DNA of 40,589 bases from Saprospiraceae bacterium (lineage in GTDB: Bacteria > Bacteroidota > Bacteroidia > Chitinophagales > Saprospiraceae). The stretch covers positions 122,352-162,940 of the forward strand of contig JAHDGF010000004.1 in assembly GCA_020627785.1 (NCBI GenBank), in the 5' to 3' direction. The translations under genes and the position numbers were made by a program. Positions 1 through 8,112 of this stretch are shown here, piece by piece (the first letter of the stretch is position 1; each line of letters begins with the position of its first letter). Below the pieces are notes generated by a model. The model was given only the letters and a program-made list of their open reading frames with translations, was not told the origin of the DNA and ran no database searches.

Positions 1-306
1 GCTGATCCAGATCGTGAATTTGATGAATCAATCTTCAGGTATCCTGGTCCAAGACCTACAACTAAAGAAGAATCAATTCTTTTAATTGCTGATAGCATTG
101 AAGCAGCCTGTAAGAGTTTGAAAAATCCTACGCATCAAGAACTTGATGAATTTGTAGATAAGATTGTCCAAGGGAAAATTGATCACCACCAGTTGAGTGA
201 CTCAGAACTAAGTTTTAAAGAATTAGAAACGGTAGTAGAGACAATCAAGTCAATGCTCTATAGCATCTACCATATAAGAATTCAATATCCGGACGAAAAG
301 AAATAA
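1..306 (+). CDS. PgpH/YqfF-type HD-domain phosphohydrolase, C-terminal fragment
   Basis: The first 101 codons are the 3' end of a gene whose start lies before the window. The reading frame is open from base 1 (A-D-P-D-R-E-F-D) and ends at a TAA at 304-306. The segment FRYPGPRPTTKEES, then ADSIEAACKSLKNPT, then a tail ending SIYHIRIQYP is characteristic of the C-terminal end of the 7TM-HD family (PgpH). Characterised PgpH members are membrane-bound hydrolases of cyclic di-AMP. The catalytic HD motif lies in the missing part, so activity cannot be judged here. The family call rests on the conserved C-terminal pattern. The c-di-AMP substrate is transferred from the family. The next gene converges on it with a 4-base gap. 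Confidence 0.85.
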   Translation, partial: ADPDREFDESIFRYPGPRPTTKEESILLIADSIEAACKSLKNPTHQELDEFVDKIVQGKIDHHQLSDSELSFKELETVVETIKSMLYSIYHIRIQYPDEKK

Positions 307-310
307 AGTC

Positions 311-880
311 TTAAGCGACTAGTTTTGGTTGGAAGTTCTTAGCGGTGTATTTATCGTAAATACTAAAAATGATCAAGCTGAAAACTAAATCGCCCATGAT
401 TTGTAAGCCCAAATATGGGAGGGCAAACGAGTAACAAGCAATCATTCCTGCAAAATCATTAGGGTAAGGTTGAGGTGCCATCCAAATTCCAAAATTAGAA
501 ATCACCCAAAATAAGGTTGAAGCAGAAATGGTTATTAAGGCTACTTTCTTAGTTGATCTTTTTTTCAGAGTAACCATACCTAAGATTACAATAGCTGCAA
601 ATCCAAGATAAGTGTAATTCATGAAGTCAGACCAGAAGATAAATCCTTGGTCCGCACCGATAAATGCTTTTCCTACCGTATTGTTGATAAATAAATCAGT
701 CGTGTACAACAAAACCAACGGAATGGCTAAGGCTAGAATCCTAGAACCTAAAATTGCACCTGCAAAAAGCGATACAGCAGTAACTGCAGTCATGTTCGGA
801 GGATGTGGCAATAATCTGGAAAAAATCCCTGCGACAACTAGACCAAAAAATAATACTCCTTGCTTTTTACTCATCTTCAT
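311..880 (-). CDS. DUF6580 family integral membrane protein
   Basis: A 189-residue polytopic membrane protein with about five hydrophobic segments. The N-terminal block SRLLPHPPNMTAVTAVSLFAGA is the typical signature of the DUF6580 family, which databases label a putative transport protein with a fold like ECF-transporter S components. No substrate is known. The start is uncertain between ATG at 880 and ATG at 874 (third codon, MSKKQG). A good promoter lies immediately upstream on the same strand, which leaves a very short leader for either start. It converges with the PgpH-like gene and diverges from the GNAT gene. Family assignment is firm; function is unknown. Confidence 0.75.
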   Translation of the reverse strand: MKMSKKQGVLFFGLVVAGIFSRLLPHPPNMTAVTAVSLFAGAILGSRILALAIPLVLLYTTDLFINNTVGKAFIGADQGFIFWSDFMNYTYLGFAAIVILGMVTLKKRSTKKVALITISASTLFWVISNFGIWMAPQPYPNDFAGMIACYSFALPYLGLQIMGDLVFSLIIFSIYDKYTAKNFQPKLVA

Positions 881-893
881 GTATTTTACTTTG

Positions 894-922
894 CAAAGCT
901 AAATAATTCTATAAAAATACAA
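894..922 (-). promoter_or_regulatory. Bacteroidota-type promoter for the DUF6580 gene
   Basis: On the minus strand the -7 box TAGCTTTG (positions 901-894) matches the Bacteroidota consensus TAnnTTTG exactly. A TTG (922-920) lies 18 bases upstream as a -33 element. Transcription would start near 887, just before the gene's start codon. The -33 element overlaps the first base of the divergent GNAT start codon. Confidence 0.5.
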
Positions 923-1464
923 TGATATTACCGCAGAACTCTGAATTGACCTTTCGAAGAGCCAAACTGACTGAAAAACTCACTATTCTTGAGATTTTTA
1001 GCCGTGTCACGGACTGGATGATGGAAAAAGGAATTCGTCAATGGGATTATAGCTATCCAAATACAGATACCATCATCGAAGATATTCAAGCCAATAGCAA
1101 GTGGCTAGCCGTTTTGGATGAGAAGGTCATAACCGGAACCATTACAATTAATCAAAGGTTTGACGAGCAATATGCGGGAATAAGCTGGGATGAAACGATT
1201 GCTCAAACTGATGTGTGGTCGATTCATCGGCTGGCAGTACATCCAGATTATTTTGGAAATGGAATAGGTGAAAACTTATGCCTATTTGCAGAAAAGTTGG
1301 TAAAGGAGAATGGAGGTAAATCAATTAGACTCGATGCTTATTCAGAGAACCCGATCAGTAATAAGCTCTATGAAAAACTTGGCTATGAACTGAAGGAAGG
1401 AAAATTGTTTTTCCATAACAACGAAATTCCTTTTAATGCTTACGAAAAATTACTTTTGCGTTAA
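922..1464 (+). CDS. GNAT family N-acetyltransferase
   Basis: A 180-residue protein of the GNAT superfamily, which transfers the acetyl group of acetyl-CoA to an amine. The N-terminal part (about residues 25-45, WMMEKGIRQWDYSYP) is the usual substrate-side segment of this subgroup. The acetyl-CoA-binding motif A is seen as IHRLAVHPDYFGNGIGENLC (about residues 103-122), followed by SIRLDAYSENPISNKLYEKLGYE, the motif B region. The substrate cannot be told from sequence. It starts at an ATG 41 bases from the divergent DUF6580 gene and is 21 bases upstream of the CPBP gene, so it could lead that operon. Confidence 0.85.
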   Translation: MILPQNSELTFRRAKLTEKLTILEIFSRVTDWMMEKGIRQWDYSYPNTDTIIEDIQANSKWLAVLDEKVITGTITINQRFDEQYAGISWDETIAQTDVWSIHRLAVHPDYFGNGIGENLCLFAEKLVKENGGKSIRLDAYSENPISNKLYEKLGYELKEGKLFFHNNEIPFNAYEKLLLR

Positions 1465-1485
1465 CAAAAGATCTAACCGCAGCCA

Positions 1486-2430
1486 ATGTTTGTTGAAATT
1501 GCCAAGACTGGATTTAATGAGTTTTATCGATACATAATCATGATGTTGGTGATTATAATTGCATATAATCTTGGCTCTCTTCCAATGTTAGGAATGCTTT
1601 ATTCAGCCATAGAGAACGATGAAACCCTAGGTCAATCAGATTTAGCAAGTTTCAGTGAAAATCCTGATTTTACTCAATTTGGAATTGATGCTAATGTGGG
1701 CTTTTTATTACTATTGTTAACTTTTGTAGCAGTCTTTATAGCCCTATATTTTCTATTCCCATTGCTGCACAAACGGCCTTTCAAAACTTTGATAACCTGG
1801 GAATCACGCATTGATTGGTCTAGGATTTTTTTTGGATTTGGAGTCTGGTTACTAATAGCATTGGTGATGGAAGGAATCCTTTATGGAATGCATTCTGAAA
1901 ATTATGTTCTGACCTTTAATGCCAAATCATTTGTACCATTATTGTTATTGTCCCTTTTTATTCTACCCATACAGACTTCTGTTGAAGAATTGATTTTCAG
2001 AGGTTATCTCTTACAAGGCTTAAGTATGGCAACAAAGTCAGAGATCTATGCATTGTTTATTACTTCCATCATGTTTGGAGCCATCCATGCCATGAACCCG
2101 GAGATTCATAAGTTCGGTTTCTTTACAATGCAGTTATATTATATTGGAGCTGGCCTGTTTTTAGGTATTGTCACTCTTTTAGATAATCGACTAGAATTAG
2201 CGCTTGGAATTCATGCAGCAACCAATTTTGTAGGTGCTGTAGTCGTTGGTTATGACGGCGCGGCGATTCAAACAAGTTCTTTATTTAAGACCAGTTATTT
2301 AAACCCTGTGGTTATGACCTGTGGTTTTTATCTTGGAGCCTGTATTTTTCTCTTTATTGCTTTTAAAAAATACAATTGGCGAAGCATTAAAGATTTAAAT
2401 ACAACGATCGAAAATCATTCAATAAAATAA
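1486..2430 (+). CDS. CPBP family intramembrane metalloprotease
   Basis: A 314-residue polytopic membrane protein with the three CPBP (Abi/CAAX protease) motifs: EELIFR (Glu167, Glu168, Arg172), a His in FGAIHAMNP (His201) and HxxxN in GIHAATNF (His243, Asn247). These form the metal and catalytic site of glutamate-type intramembrane proteases such as Rce1. Bacterial members process membrane peptides or act in peptide immunity; the substrate here is unknown. It is the first gene of a gapless run: its stop is 1 base before the DUF4340 gene. Nothing nearby looks like a bacteriocin, so a housekeeping envelope role is more likely than immunity (inference). Confidence 0.85.
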   Translation: MFVEIAKTGFNEFYRYIIMMLVIIIAYNLGSLPMLGMLYSAIENDETLGQSDLASFSENPDFTQFGIDANVGFLLLLLTFVAVFIALYFLFPLLHKRPFKTLITWESRIDWSRIFFGFGVWLLIALVMEGILYGMHSENYVLTFNAKSFVPLLLLSLFILPIQTSVEELIFRGYLLQGLSMATKSEIYALFITSIMFGAIHAMNPEIHKFGFFTMQLYYIGAGLFLGIVTLLDNRLELALGIHAATNFVGAVVVGYDGAAIQTSSLFKTSYLNPVVMTCGFYLGACIFLFIAFKKYNWRSIKDLNTTIENHSIK

Positions 2431-2431
2431 T

Positions 2432-3445
2432 ATGAAACGAACCCTTTGGTTGCTTGTGATTCTGATTCTTTTATGCCTCATTGCTTGGTTTGGATATCAA
2501 AGCTCGAGCTCTAGAGATAATTCGATGGATGTAAGTGATCGTGAATTTGCGATAAGCGATCCAAGTATACTCACTAGAATAACTTTCACCCAGAGAACTG
2601 GTCATAAAATAGATTTACAGAAAAAGGATGATGTTTGGTATGTCGGTGAGGATGAACAAAGAGTCAGCCCAAACATTATGAAGAATATCTTGAAGACCTT
2701 AAAGGATATACAGATAAAGTTCATCCCGCCTAAAAAACACACAAGGAAAATTATCAATGAAGTGAATCGTCTAGGGATTCAAGTAGACCTTTATCAAGGG
2801 GATAACCATCTGAAAAGTTATTTCGTAGGTACAAATGTGCAAGAAGGGGGGACCTACTTTTTAATGCAAGGAAAAATCCAACCTTATGTAATGGAAAGAA
2901 AACTAGACATCGGTGGTTTTAGGGATTTGTTTCATTATGAGGAATACGAGCTATATGATAAAAAGTTCATGACCAATGATGTTTCAAAAATTACTTCCAT
3001 TGAAATTGATTACCCAAAAGATAAACCCAATTCATTTAGGATCAATAAGAATGCAGAAGGAATATTTACAGTAGATCCTTTGTATTCCACAACCAGAAGG
3101 GAAACTACGATTTTAGATCAGGGTAAGATAAAAGCTTATGTAGATGGTTTTGATTCAATGTTTTCAGAAAGTAATGACAATGATAGTAAGATCATTAATA
3201 AGGTAAAAGCCGTGATACCGTTTGCACAAATGAATATTTTCTTTGATGATGGAACTGAGAAAAGGTATAAATTTCATCCAGTTTCTTCTTTTATTGGTTC
3301 CGATGGATCACTAAATACTTTAGAGATATTAAACCTCCATTACATCGAGAGATTTTTTGTTTTGACCCATGAAGATGATTTATATACCTCACAAAAACGG
3401 TTGATTCGGAAGTTTTTCAGAGGATATTCTTACTTTCATCAATAA
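2432..3445 (+). CDS. DUF4340 domain-containing membrane-anchored protein
   Basis: A 337-residue protein with one N-terminal transmembrane segment (about residues 4-23) followed by a large soluble domain. The pattern after it, LTRITFTQRTGHKIDLQKKDDVWYVG, is the usual opening of the DUF4340 domain. In other bacteria DUF4340 proteins often accompany ABC exporters and Gld-like auxiliary proteins; here there is no ABC gene. The soluble part should face the periplasm. Translation is probably coupled to both neighbours: it begins 1 base after the CPBP stop, and its TAA overlaps the next gene's ATG by 1 base. No catalytic residues can be named. Confidence 0.7.
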   Translation: MKRTLWLLVILILLCLIAWFGYQSSSSRDNSMDVSDREFAISDPSILTRITFTQRTGHKIDLQKKDDVWYVGEDEQRVSPNIMKNILKTLKDIQIKFIPPKKHTRKIINEVNRLGIQVDLYQGDNHLKSYFVGTNVQEGGTYFLMQGKIQPYVMERKLDIGGFRDLFHYEEYELYDKKFMTNDVSKITSIEIDYPKDKPNSFRINKNAEGIFTVDPLYSTTRRETTILDQGKIKAYVDGFDSMFSESNDNDSKIINKVKAVIPFAQMNIFFDDGTEKRYKFHPVSSFIGSDGSLNTLEILNLHYIERFFVLTHEDDLYTSQKRLIRKFFRGYSYFHQ

Positions 3446-4644
3446 TGAAGTTTAATCTCACCATACTAGTCATATTATTTAGCTTTTTGCTAGGCATTCA
3501 GTCAACTCAACCGGAATGGGGTTTTTATGGTCACCGTAAAATAAACAGGAAGGCTGTCTTTACTTTGCCTCAAGAGCTATTACCATTTTACAAATACCAC
3601 ATTGAATTTGTAACAGAGCATGCGGTCGATCCTGACAAGAGGAGATATGCAACTAAATTTGAAGCAGTTAGGCATTACATAGATATAGATCATTGGGAAC
3701 AATATCCATTTGATACCATCCCAAGAGAGTACCCTCATGCCATGTTGAAGTATGGAGAATTTTGGTCTGTAGATCAAAATTCAGATACCAGCATCTTTAT
3801 GCTTAAGCAATATGATGAGCCGAGCTTCCTCAAGACCTATGAGGCGGACAGCATGAAAAGCTTATATTATAATACCATTCACCAATTGCGCTTTGACGAT
3901 GACATTGTGCTGGATTGTTCTTCATTTAAGGACCTCAACCCGTATGCTGAATCTTGCCAAACTTTAATTTTTGTGGATAAATTTAGTGGCTATGGCATTC
4001 TTCCATATTTCTTCCCTGAATATTATCAAAAGCTAGTCAGAGCTTTCAAGTCTAAGGATACGAAACGCATCATTCAATATTCTGCTGATATAGGACACTA
4101 TGTTGGAGATGCACATGTTCCCCTTCATACAACAGAAAACTACAACGGACAGCTCACAGATCAAATTGGGATTCATGCATTTTGGGAAAGTAGATTACCT
4201 GAATTGTTTGCAGATGAAACCTATGATTTTTTTGTAGGGAAGGCAGAATATATTGATAACATCCAAGATTATATATGGCAGGTGATTTTTGATAGCCATG
4301 ATTTATTGGACGAAGTTTTGGAATTTGAAAAGCGATTAAGTGAAGAGTTCCCTTCTGATCAACAATTCTGTTTTGAAAACAGATTAGAAAAAACAATCCG
4401 TACTCAATGCGAAGCCTATTCGGAAGCATATCATACTAGCTTGGATGGTATGGTGGAAACAAGAATGAGGGATGCCATCCAATCCATTGGTTCCGTATGG
4501 CTTTCCGCCTGGATTGATGCAGGACAACCTGATCTAACCAAGGACCTAGATATAGCTTGGAATAAAATGGATGATAAGGAGAAAGAAGAATTGAATAAGC
4601 AATTTAAAGCAGGGCAGATCAAAGGAAGAAATCACGATAATTAA
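3445..4644 (+). CDS. Zinc-dependent phospholipase C / S1-P1 nuclease-like exported protein
   Basis: A 399-residue protein with a cleavable signal peptide (MKFNLTILVILFSFLLGIQS). The mature N-terminus has Trp25 and His30 (WGFYGHR), as in the trinuclear-zinc fold shared by phospholipase C and S1/P1 nuclease, where the N-terminal Trp is a zinc ligand. Further ligand-like motifs are RHYIDIDHW (His77, Asp80, Asp82, His83), DIGHYVGDAHVPLHTT and IGIHAFWE. Together they support a zinc phosphodiesterase acting on phospholipids or nucleic acids in the periplasm; the substrate is open. The start codon overlaps the DUF4340 stop by 1 base, and the stop abuts the DUF368 gene with no gap. Confidence 0.75.
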   Translation: MKFNLTILVILFSFLLGIQSTQPEWGFYGHRKINRKAVFTLPQELLPFYKYHIEFVTEHAVDPDKRRYATKFEAVRHYIDIDHWEQYPFDTIPREYPHAMLKYGEFWSVDQNSDTSIFMLKQYDEPSFLKTYEADSMKSLYYNTIHQLRFDDDIVLDCSSFKDLNPYAESCQTLIFVDKFSGYGILPYFFPEYYQKLVRAFKSKDTKRIIQYSADIGHYVGDAHVPLHTTENYNGQLTDQIGIHAFWESRLPELFADETYDFFVGKAEYIDNIQDYIWQVIFDSHDLLDEVLEFEKRLSEEFPSDQQFCFENRLEKTIRTQCEAYSEAYHTSLDGMVETRMRDAIQSIGSVWLSAWIDAGQPDLTKDLDIAWNKMDDKEKEELNKQFKAGQIKGRNHDN

Positions 4645-5640
4645 ATGAAACCAACTTTCAATCATTCAACAATTGGGATTATCCTTAGGGGCATGGCTAT
4701 GGGAATGGCTGAAGTTATTCCCGGTGTGTCAGGTGGAACCATTGCTTTCATAACAGGAATATATGAACGTCTATTAGGAGCCATTAGTGGAGTAGGCCCT
4801 CAAATGAAATCTGTTTGGACAGAAGGCGGAATAAAGGGGTTGTGGAATCATTTTGATGGCACGTTCTTAGTCAAACTTGTTGGGGGCATGCTGCTCGGTA
4901 TTATTTCAGGTGCCTTAGGAGTTAGTTATTTGATTGAGAATCATGCTGAAGCACTATGGGCCTTTTTCTTCGGATTGATTTTGGCCTCCATTATATATGT
5001 CTATAGGAGTATTGAAACACATAACATCAAAGTATGGATTGCCTTCATTGTCGGGACAGTGATTGCTTATGTTATCACAGCAATGTATCCGATGCAAGGC
5101 AGTGACAATTTATTATTTGTATTCTTTGGAGGTATGATTGCAATATGTGCCTTAATTCTGCCGGGCGTGAGTGGTAGTTTTATGCTTTTAATGATGGGGA
5201 TGTATAGTTTAATCTTAAATACATTCAAAGATTTAATAACTGAACCCAATATTCAAGATCTACTTTTCATGTTTGTCTTTGGGATGGGATGTTTAGTTGG
5301 ACTTTTGACTTTCTCCAAAGTGGTTTCTAAGCTTTACAAGACATATCCTTCCGTTACGTTAGCGACACTTGCAGGATTTATGTTGGGTTCTATCCATAAA
5401 ATCTGGCCGTGGAGAAATCCTTTTTTGATATTCGATAAAGAAAGTAACTCAATCGTCTCCGTTCTAGATCGTTTTCCAAACTTGACAGAATGGGTCCCTA
5501 GCGAATCCTTTAAGATTGTGATGGAAAAAAACGTGTTCCCTTCTAATTACTATACCGAACCAAATTTTTGGTTGGTCTTTGTTTCTGGACTTGCTGGCTT
5601 TTTAATAGTCTTAGCTATGACCTCCTTTAAAAAGTCATAA
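4645..5640 (+). CDS. DUF368 family membrane protein, PopT-like polyprenyl-phosphate transporter
   Basis: A 331-residue polytopic membrane protein with two related motifs: EVIPGVSGGTIAFITGIYE near the N-terminus (about residues 23-41) and LILPGVSGSFMLLMMGMY about 145 residues later. This is the internal repeat typical of DUF368. In Vibrio and Staphylococcus, members named PopT recycle undecaprenyl phosphate across the cytoplasmic membrane for peptidoglycan and surface polysaccharide synthesis. The ATG directly follows the stop of the upstream gene, so it is the last gene of the 1486-5640 operon. The family is clear; the lipid-carrier role is transferred from characterised relatives. Confidence 0.85.
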   Translation: MKPTFNHSTIGIILRGMAMGMAEVIPGVSGGTIAFITGIYERLLGAISGVGPQMKSVWTEGGIKGLWNHFDGTFLVKLVGGMLLGIISGALGVSYLIENHAEALWAFFFGLILASIIYVYRSIETHNIKVWIAFIVGTVIAYVITAMYPMQGSDNLLFVFFGGMIAICALILPGVSGSFMLLMMGMYSLILNTFKDLITEPNIQDLLFMFVFGMGCLVGLLTFSKVVSKLYKTYPSVTLATLAGFMLGSIHKIWPWRNPFLIFDKESNSIVSVLDRFPNLTEWVPSESFKIVMEKNVFPSNYYTEPNFWLVFVSGLAGFLIVLAMTSFKKS

Positions 5641-5763
5641 TATCCCTTACCACTCTTCTGATTCTTCAATTTTAAGCCCAACCTCCATTTAGCGAAAGTT
5701 AATCACTTATTTTGTATGAGAATAAATAATCATATATAATTAGCTAGGAATCATAACATTTCA

Positions 5764-5771
5764 TATATTTG
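5764..5771 (+). promoter_or_regulatory. Candidate -7 box for the PorE-like gene
   Basis: TATATTTG matches TAnnTTTG exactly and lies 30 bases before the ATG at 5802. I see no convincing TTTG at the expected -33 spacing, so this is a partial promoter match. The rest of 5641-5801 is AT-rich with nothing else recognised. Confidence 0.4.
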
Positions 5772-5801
5772 TTTTGAATAATATATAAAATTCTTACAAA
5801 A

Positions 5802-7997
5802 ATGAATTTGGGTTTTAACTTAAGAACACACACTACACTTTTTGCTTGCCTATTTATGTTTACGTCCCTCAGCGGTCAAAAGGACATGCGAAAGGCGGAC
5901 AAACAATTTGAATTGAAGTCATACGAACTTTCAATCGAAAACTATAAAATACAATTAGAAAAGGATGCCGATTGCATTCATTGCACTTACCAAATCGCTG
6001 AATCTTATCGATTATTAAATCAGAATCTTGATGCGGCAATTTGGTATAGAAAGCTAGAAGGAGTAGCAGAATTACCGCAGTCTTACTATATGAACTATGG
6101 TAAAGTGATGAAAAAAATGGGTCAATACAATAAGGCAGAAGAACTGTTTGCATCATATGCTTCTGTAGATCCAATAACTTCCAATTATCTTATATTAAGC
6201 TGTGGGTATGCAAAAGATCTTTTAAGAGAAGAACCAAAGTATGATATCTCTCTTTACCCGGTTTCCAGCTCTGCTGCGGATTATGGTCCAGCGGTATTTA
6301 ATGATAAGATTATGTTCTCTTCTTTCAGAAATGATTTCATCAGAGCAAACAATAAGGTAAACGAAAGCGTGATTAATACTCAAGGGGCACAATTATTTGT
6401 TGCACCATTGGGAAATGAAGCTAGGAAAAATCAAGTATCTCACTTGAGAAATGATTTGGAAGAGGACTACCAAATTGTTAGTATATGCTATAGTAACAGC
6501 TACAGCCAATGCGCTATAACCAAAAGTCAAGTGCAACACGCATCATTGGCTTATAATGAAGAAGATAGTGAAATGGGAATTTACATGGCTAGTGTTGATG
6601 CTTCGGGTAATTTTTATAATATCATTCCTTTCCCACATAATGAAGTAGGATATTCAACAGCATTTGCTACTTTAAATGCTGCAGGTAATATTATGTACTT
6701 CTCTTCTAACAGACCAGGAGGTATGGGTGGATATGATATATATGCAAGCTTCTTTAAAAATGGAATGTGGACATATCCTGATAATTTAGGAGCTACCATT
6801 AATACTCCTGGAAACGAGATCACTCCATCTTTTGATGGTGATAATTTATTTTTCGCTTCTGATTACCACTTTGGTTTGGGAGGCTATGATATGTTCAAAA
6901 GCAAAGTAGAGGATGGAGAATGGATTAATCCAGAAAATTTAGGGAATGGCGTGAATAGTCCAGAAGATGATCTATTCGGAATTCAACATCCAAGTACTAA
7001 GGATTACTATATATCAAGCAATAGATTAGGAGGAAAAGGAAATCATGACATTTATATTGTTACTGATATTTCAACTCCAGATGATAATTTGATATCAGCA
7101 ATTGATGAAGAAGTTGCTCCTAGTGCAGTGAGTCTACCTACGATAAAAGATAATGGTCCTGCGTTAAATAATGCAGCAACTGTTGCGGAGAAAGCAGTGA
7201 CAACAACAATAGATACTAAAACGGCAGTTGCCGAAGAAGACTTAAGTAAATACTCAGATGATAACCCTCCACCAGCTGTAGTTCTTTCAGAAGTTCAGCC
7301 AAGGAATACCAAAATAAAGGAAACAACAATCGCTAAGCCAACGTCTACGAACACAACAGTTAAGACAACTGCAAATACTGCAAAGTTTGGAAGTGCGGGA
7401 GTTTCCATGGCGATGGCTAAAAAGGTTTCTGTAGGTGAGAAGATTACTACAGGTAAACCAATGTACTTTATTCAATTAGCTGCTTTCTTTAAATCAGAGG
7501 CTAACGTTGTTGACTTTTCTAACCTTTCAGAATATGGTAATCTCTATAAGATTAAAGAATCCAACGCAACCAAAGTTAAGCTTGGATATTATTATGATGA
7601 ATATGAAGCGAAAAGAATCCTTTCTTTAGTAAGAAACAAAGGATATAAAGATGCTTTTATTTCATTAACCGCCATCGACACAAGAAACATGGAACTAGTG
7701 GTGACTAGTGGAGATAATTTCACTTATGAAAGAGGAACTACAACAACACCAGTAACCTCTTATAAAGTTAGGCTTGCCTCTTATTCAGATGCTTCATGGT
7801 TTGAGTTAGGAACAGTTGACGATCTTGGTACCATAGAACAATGGACCAAAGGTGACTGGACAATCTTCGTATTAAGTGGTTATAGTAACTGGGAAAATGC
7901 TGAGACTGCAAGAATCAAAGCTGCGAATAGAGGCTATGTTGATGCTACTGTGGTTATGGATAATAATGGAGTGCTTGAAGCAATTAAAAGTAATTAA
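5802..7997 (+). CDS. TPR / PD40 beta-propeller / twin SPOR protein, PorE-like architecture
   Basis: A 731-residue exported protein. After a signal peptide (about residues 1-25) come TPR-like helices (about 30-130), then a PD40/WD40-like propeller (about 145-425) with repeated blade motifs such as MYFSSNRPGGMGGYDIYAS, LFFASDYHFGLGGYDMFKS and YYISSNRLGGKGNHDIYIV. A low-complexity Thr/Ala/Pro linker follows (about 430-545). Then come a SPOR-like domain beginning MYFIQLAAFF (about 551-625) and a second beginning SYKVRLASYS (about 652-728). SPOR domains bind denuded peptidoglycan. The TPR-propeller order matches the T9SS subunit PorE, but PorE ends in an OmpA-like domain that I cannot find here. 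It may be a PorE variant or a different envelope scaffold. It is monocistronic, with a terminator just downstream. Confidence 0.8.
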   Translation: MNLGFNLRTHTTLFACLFMFTSLSGQKDMRKADKQFELKSYELSIENYKIQLEKDADCIHCTYQIAESYRLLNQNLDAAIWYRKLEGVAELPQSYYMNYGKVMKKMGQYNKAEELFASYASVDPITSNYLILSCGYAKDLLREEPKYDISLYPVSSSAADYGPAVFNDKIMFSSFRNDFIRANNKVNESVINTQGAQLFVAPLGNEARKNQVSHLRNDLEEDYQIVSICYSNSYSQCAITKSQVQHASLAYNEEDSEMGIYMASVDASGNFYNIIPFPHNEVGYSTAFATLNAAGNIMYFSSNRPGGMGGYDIYASFFKNGMWTYPDNLGATINTPGNEITPSFDGDNLFFASDYHFGLGGYDMFKSKVEDGEWINPENLGNGVNSPEDDLFGIQHPSTKDYYISSNRLGGKGNHDIYIVTDISTPDDNLISAIDEEVAPSAVSLPTIKDNGPALNNAATVAEKAVTTTIDTKTAVAEEDLSKYSDDNPPPAVVLSEVQPRNTKIKETTIAKPTSTNTTVKTTANTAKFGSAGVSMAMAKKVSVGEKITTGKPMYFIQLAAFFKSEANVVDFSNLSEYGNLYKIKESNATKVKLGYYYDEYEAKRILSLVRNKGYKDAFISLTAIDTRNMELVVTSGDNFTYERGTTTTPVTSYKVRLASYSDASWFELGTVDDLGTIEQWTKGDWTIFVLSGYSNWENAETARIKAANRGYVDATVVMDNNGVLEAIKSN

Positions 7998-8018
7998 GAT
8001 CAAACAATAATATTTGAG

Positions 8019-8050
8019 AGGGGCATTCTTTTTAAGATGCCCCTTTTTTA
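8019..8050 (+). terminator. Rho-independent terminator after the PorE-like gene
   Basis: GGGGCAT (8020-8026) pairs with ATGCCCC (8037-8043), followed by a run of six T. It lies 22 bases after the stop at 7997. A nominal TTG start for the next gene at 8014 would translate through this hairpin, which argues for the later start at 8113. Confidence 0.85.
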
Positions 8051-8084
8051 TTTTCCGCTGGTTTTTAATTCACCGAATTAAGAC

Positions 8085-8092
8085 TAAGTTTG
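8085..8092 (+). promoter_or_regulatory. -7 box for the corA-like gene
   Basis: TAAGTTTG is an exact TAnnTTTG match 20 bases before the ATG at 8113. About 19 bases upstream there is a T-run rather than a clear TTTG. Its position between the terminator and the ATG supports the start choice for the next gene. Confidence 0.5.
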
Positions 8093-8112
8093 CACAAATA
8101 GTTAAGCGTTCA

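Noticed and set aside
8014..8112. TTG start for the CorA-like gene
   Set aside because: The extension would translate the upstream terminator hairpin and the -7 box, and its residues do not look like CorA. The ATG at 8113 fits the family.
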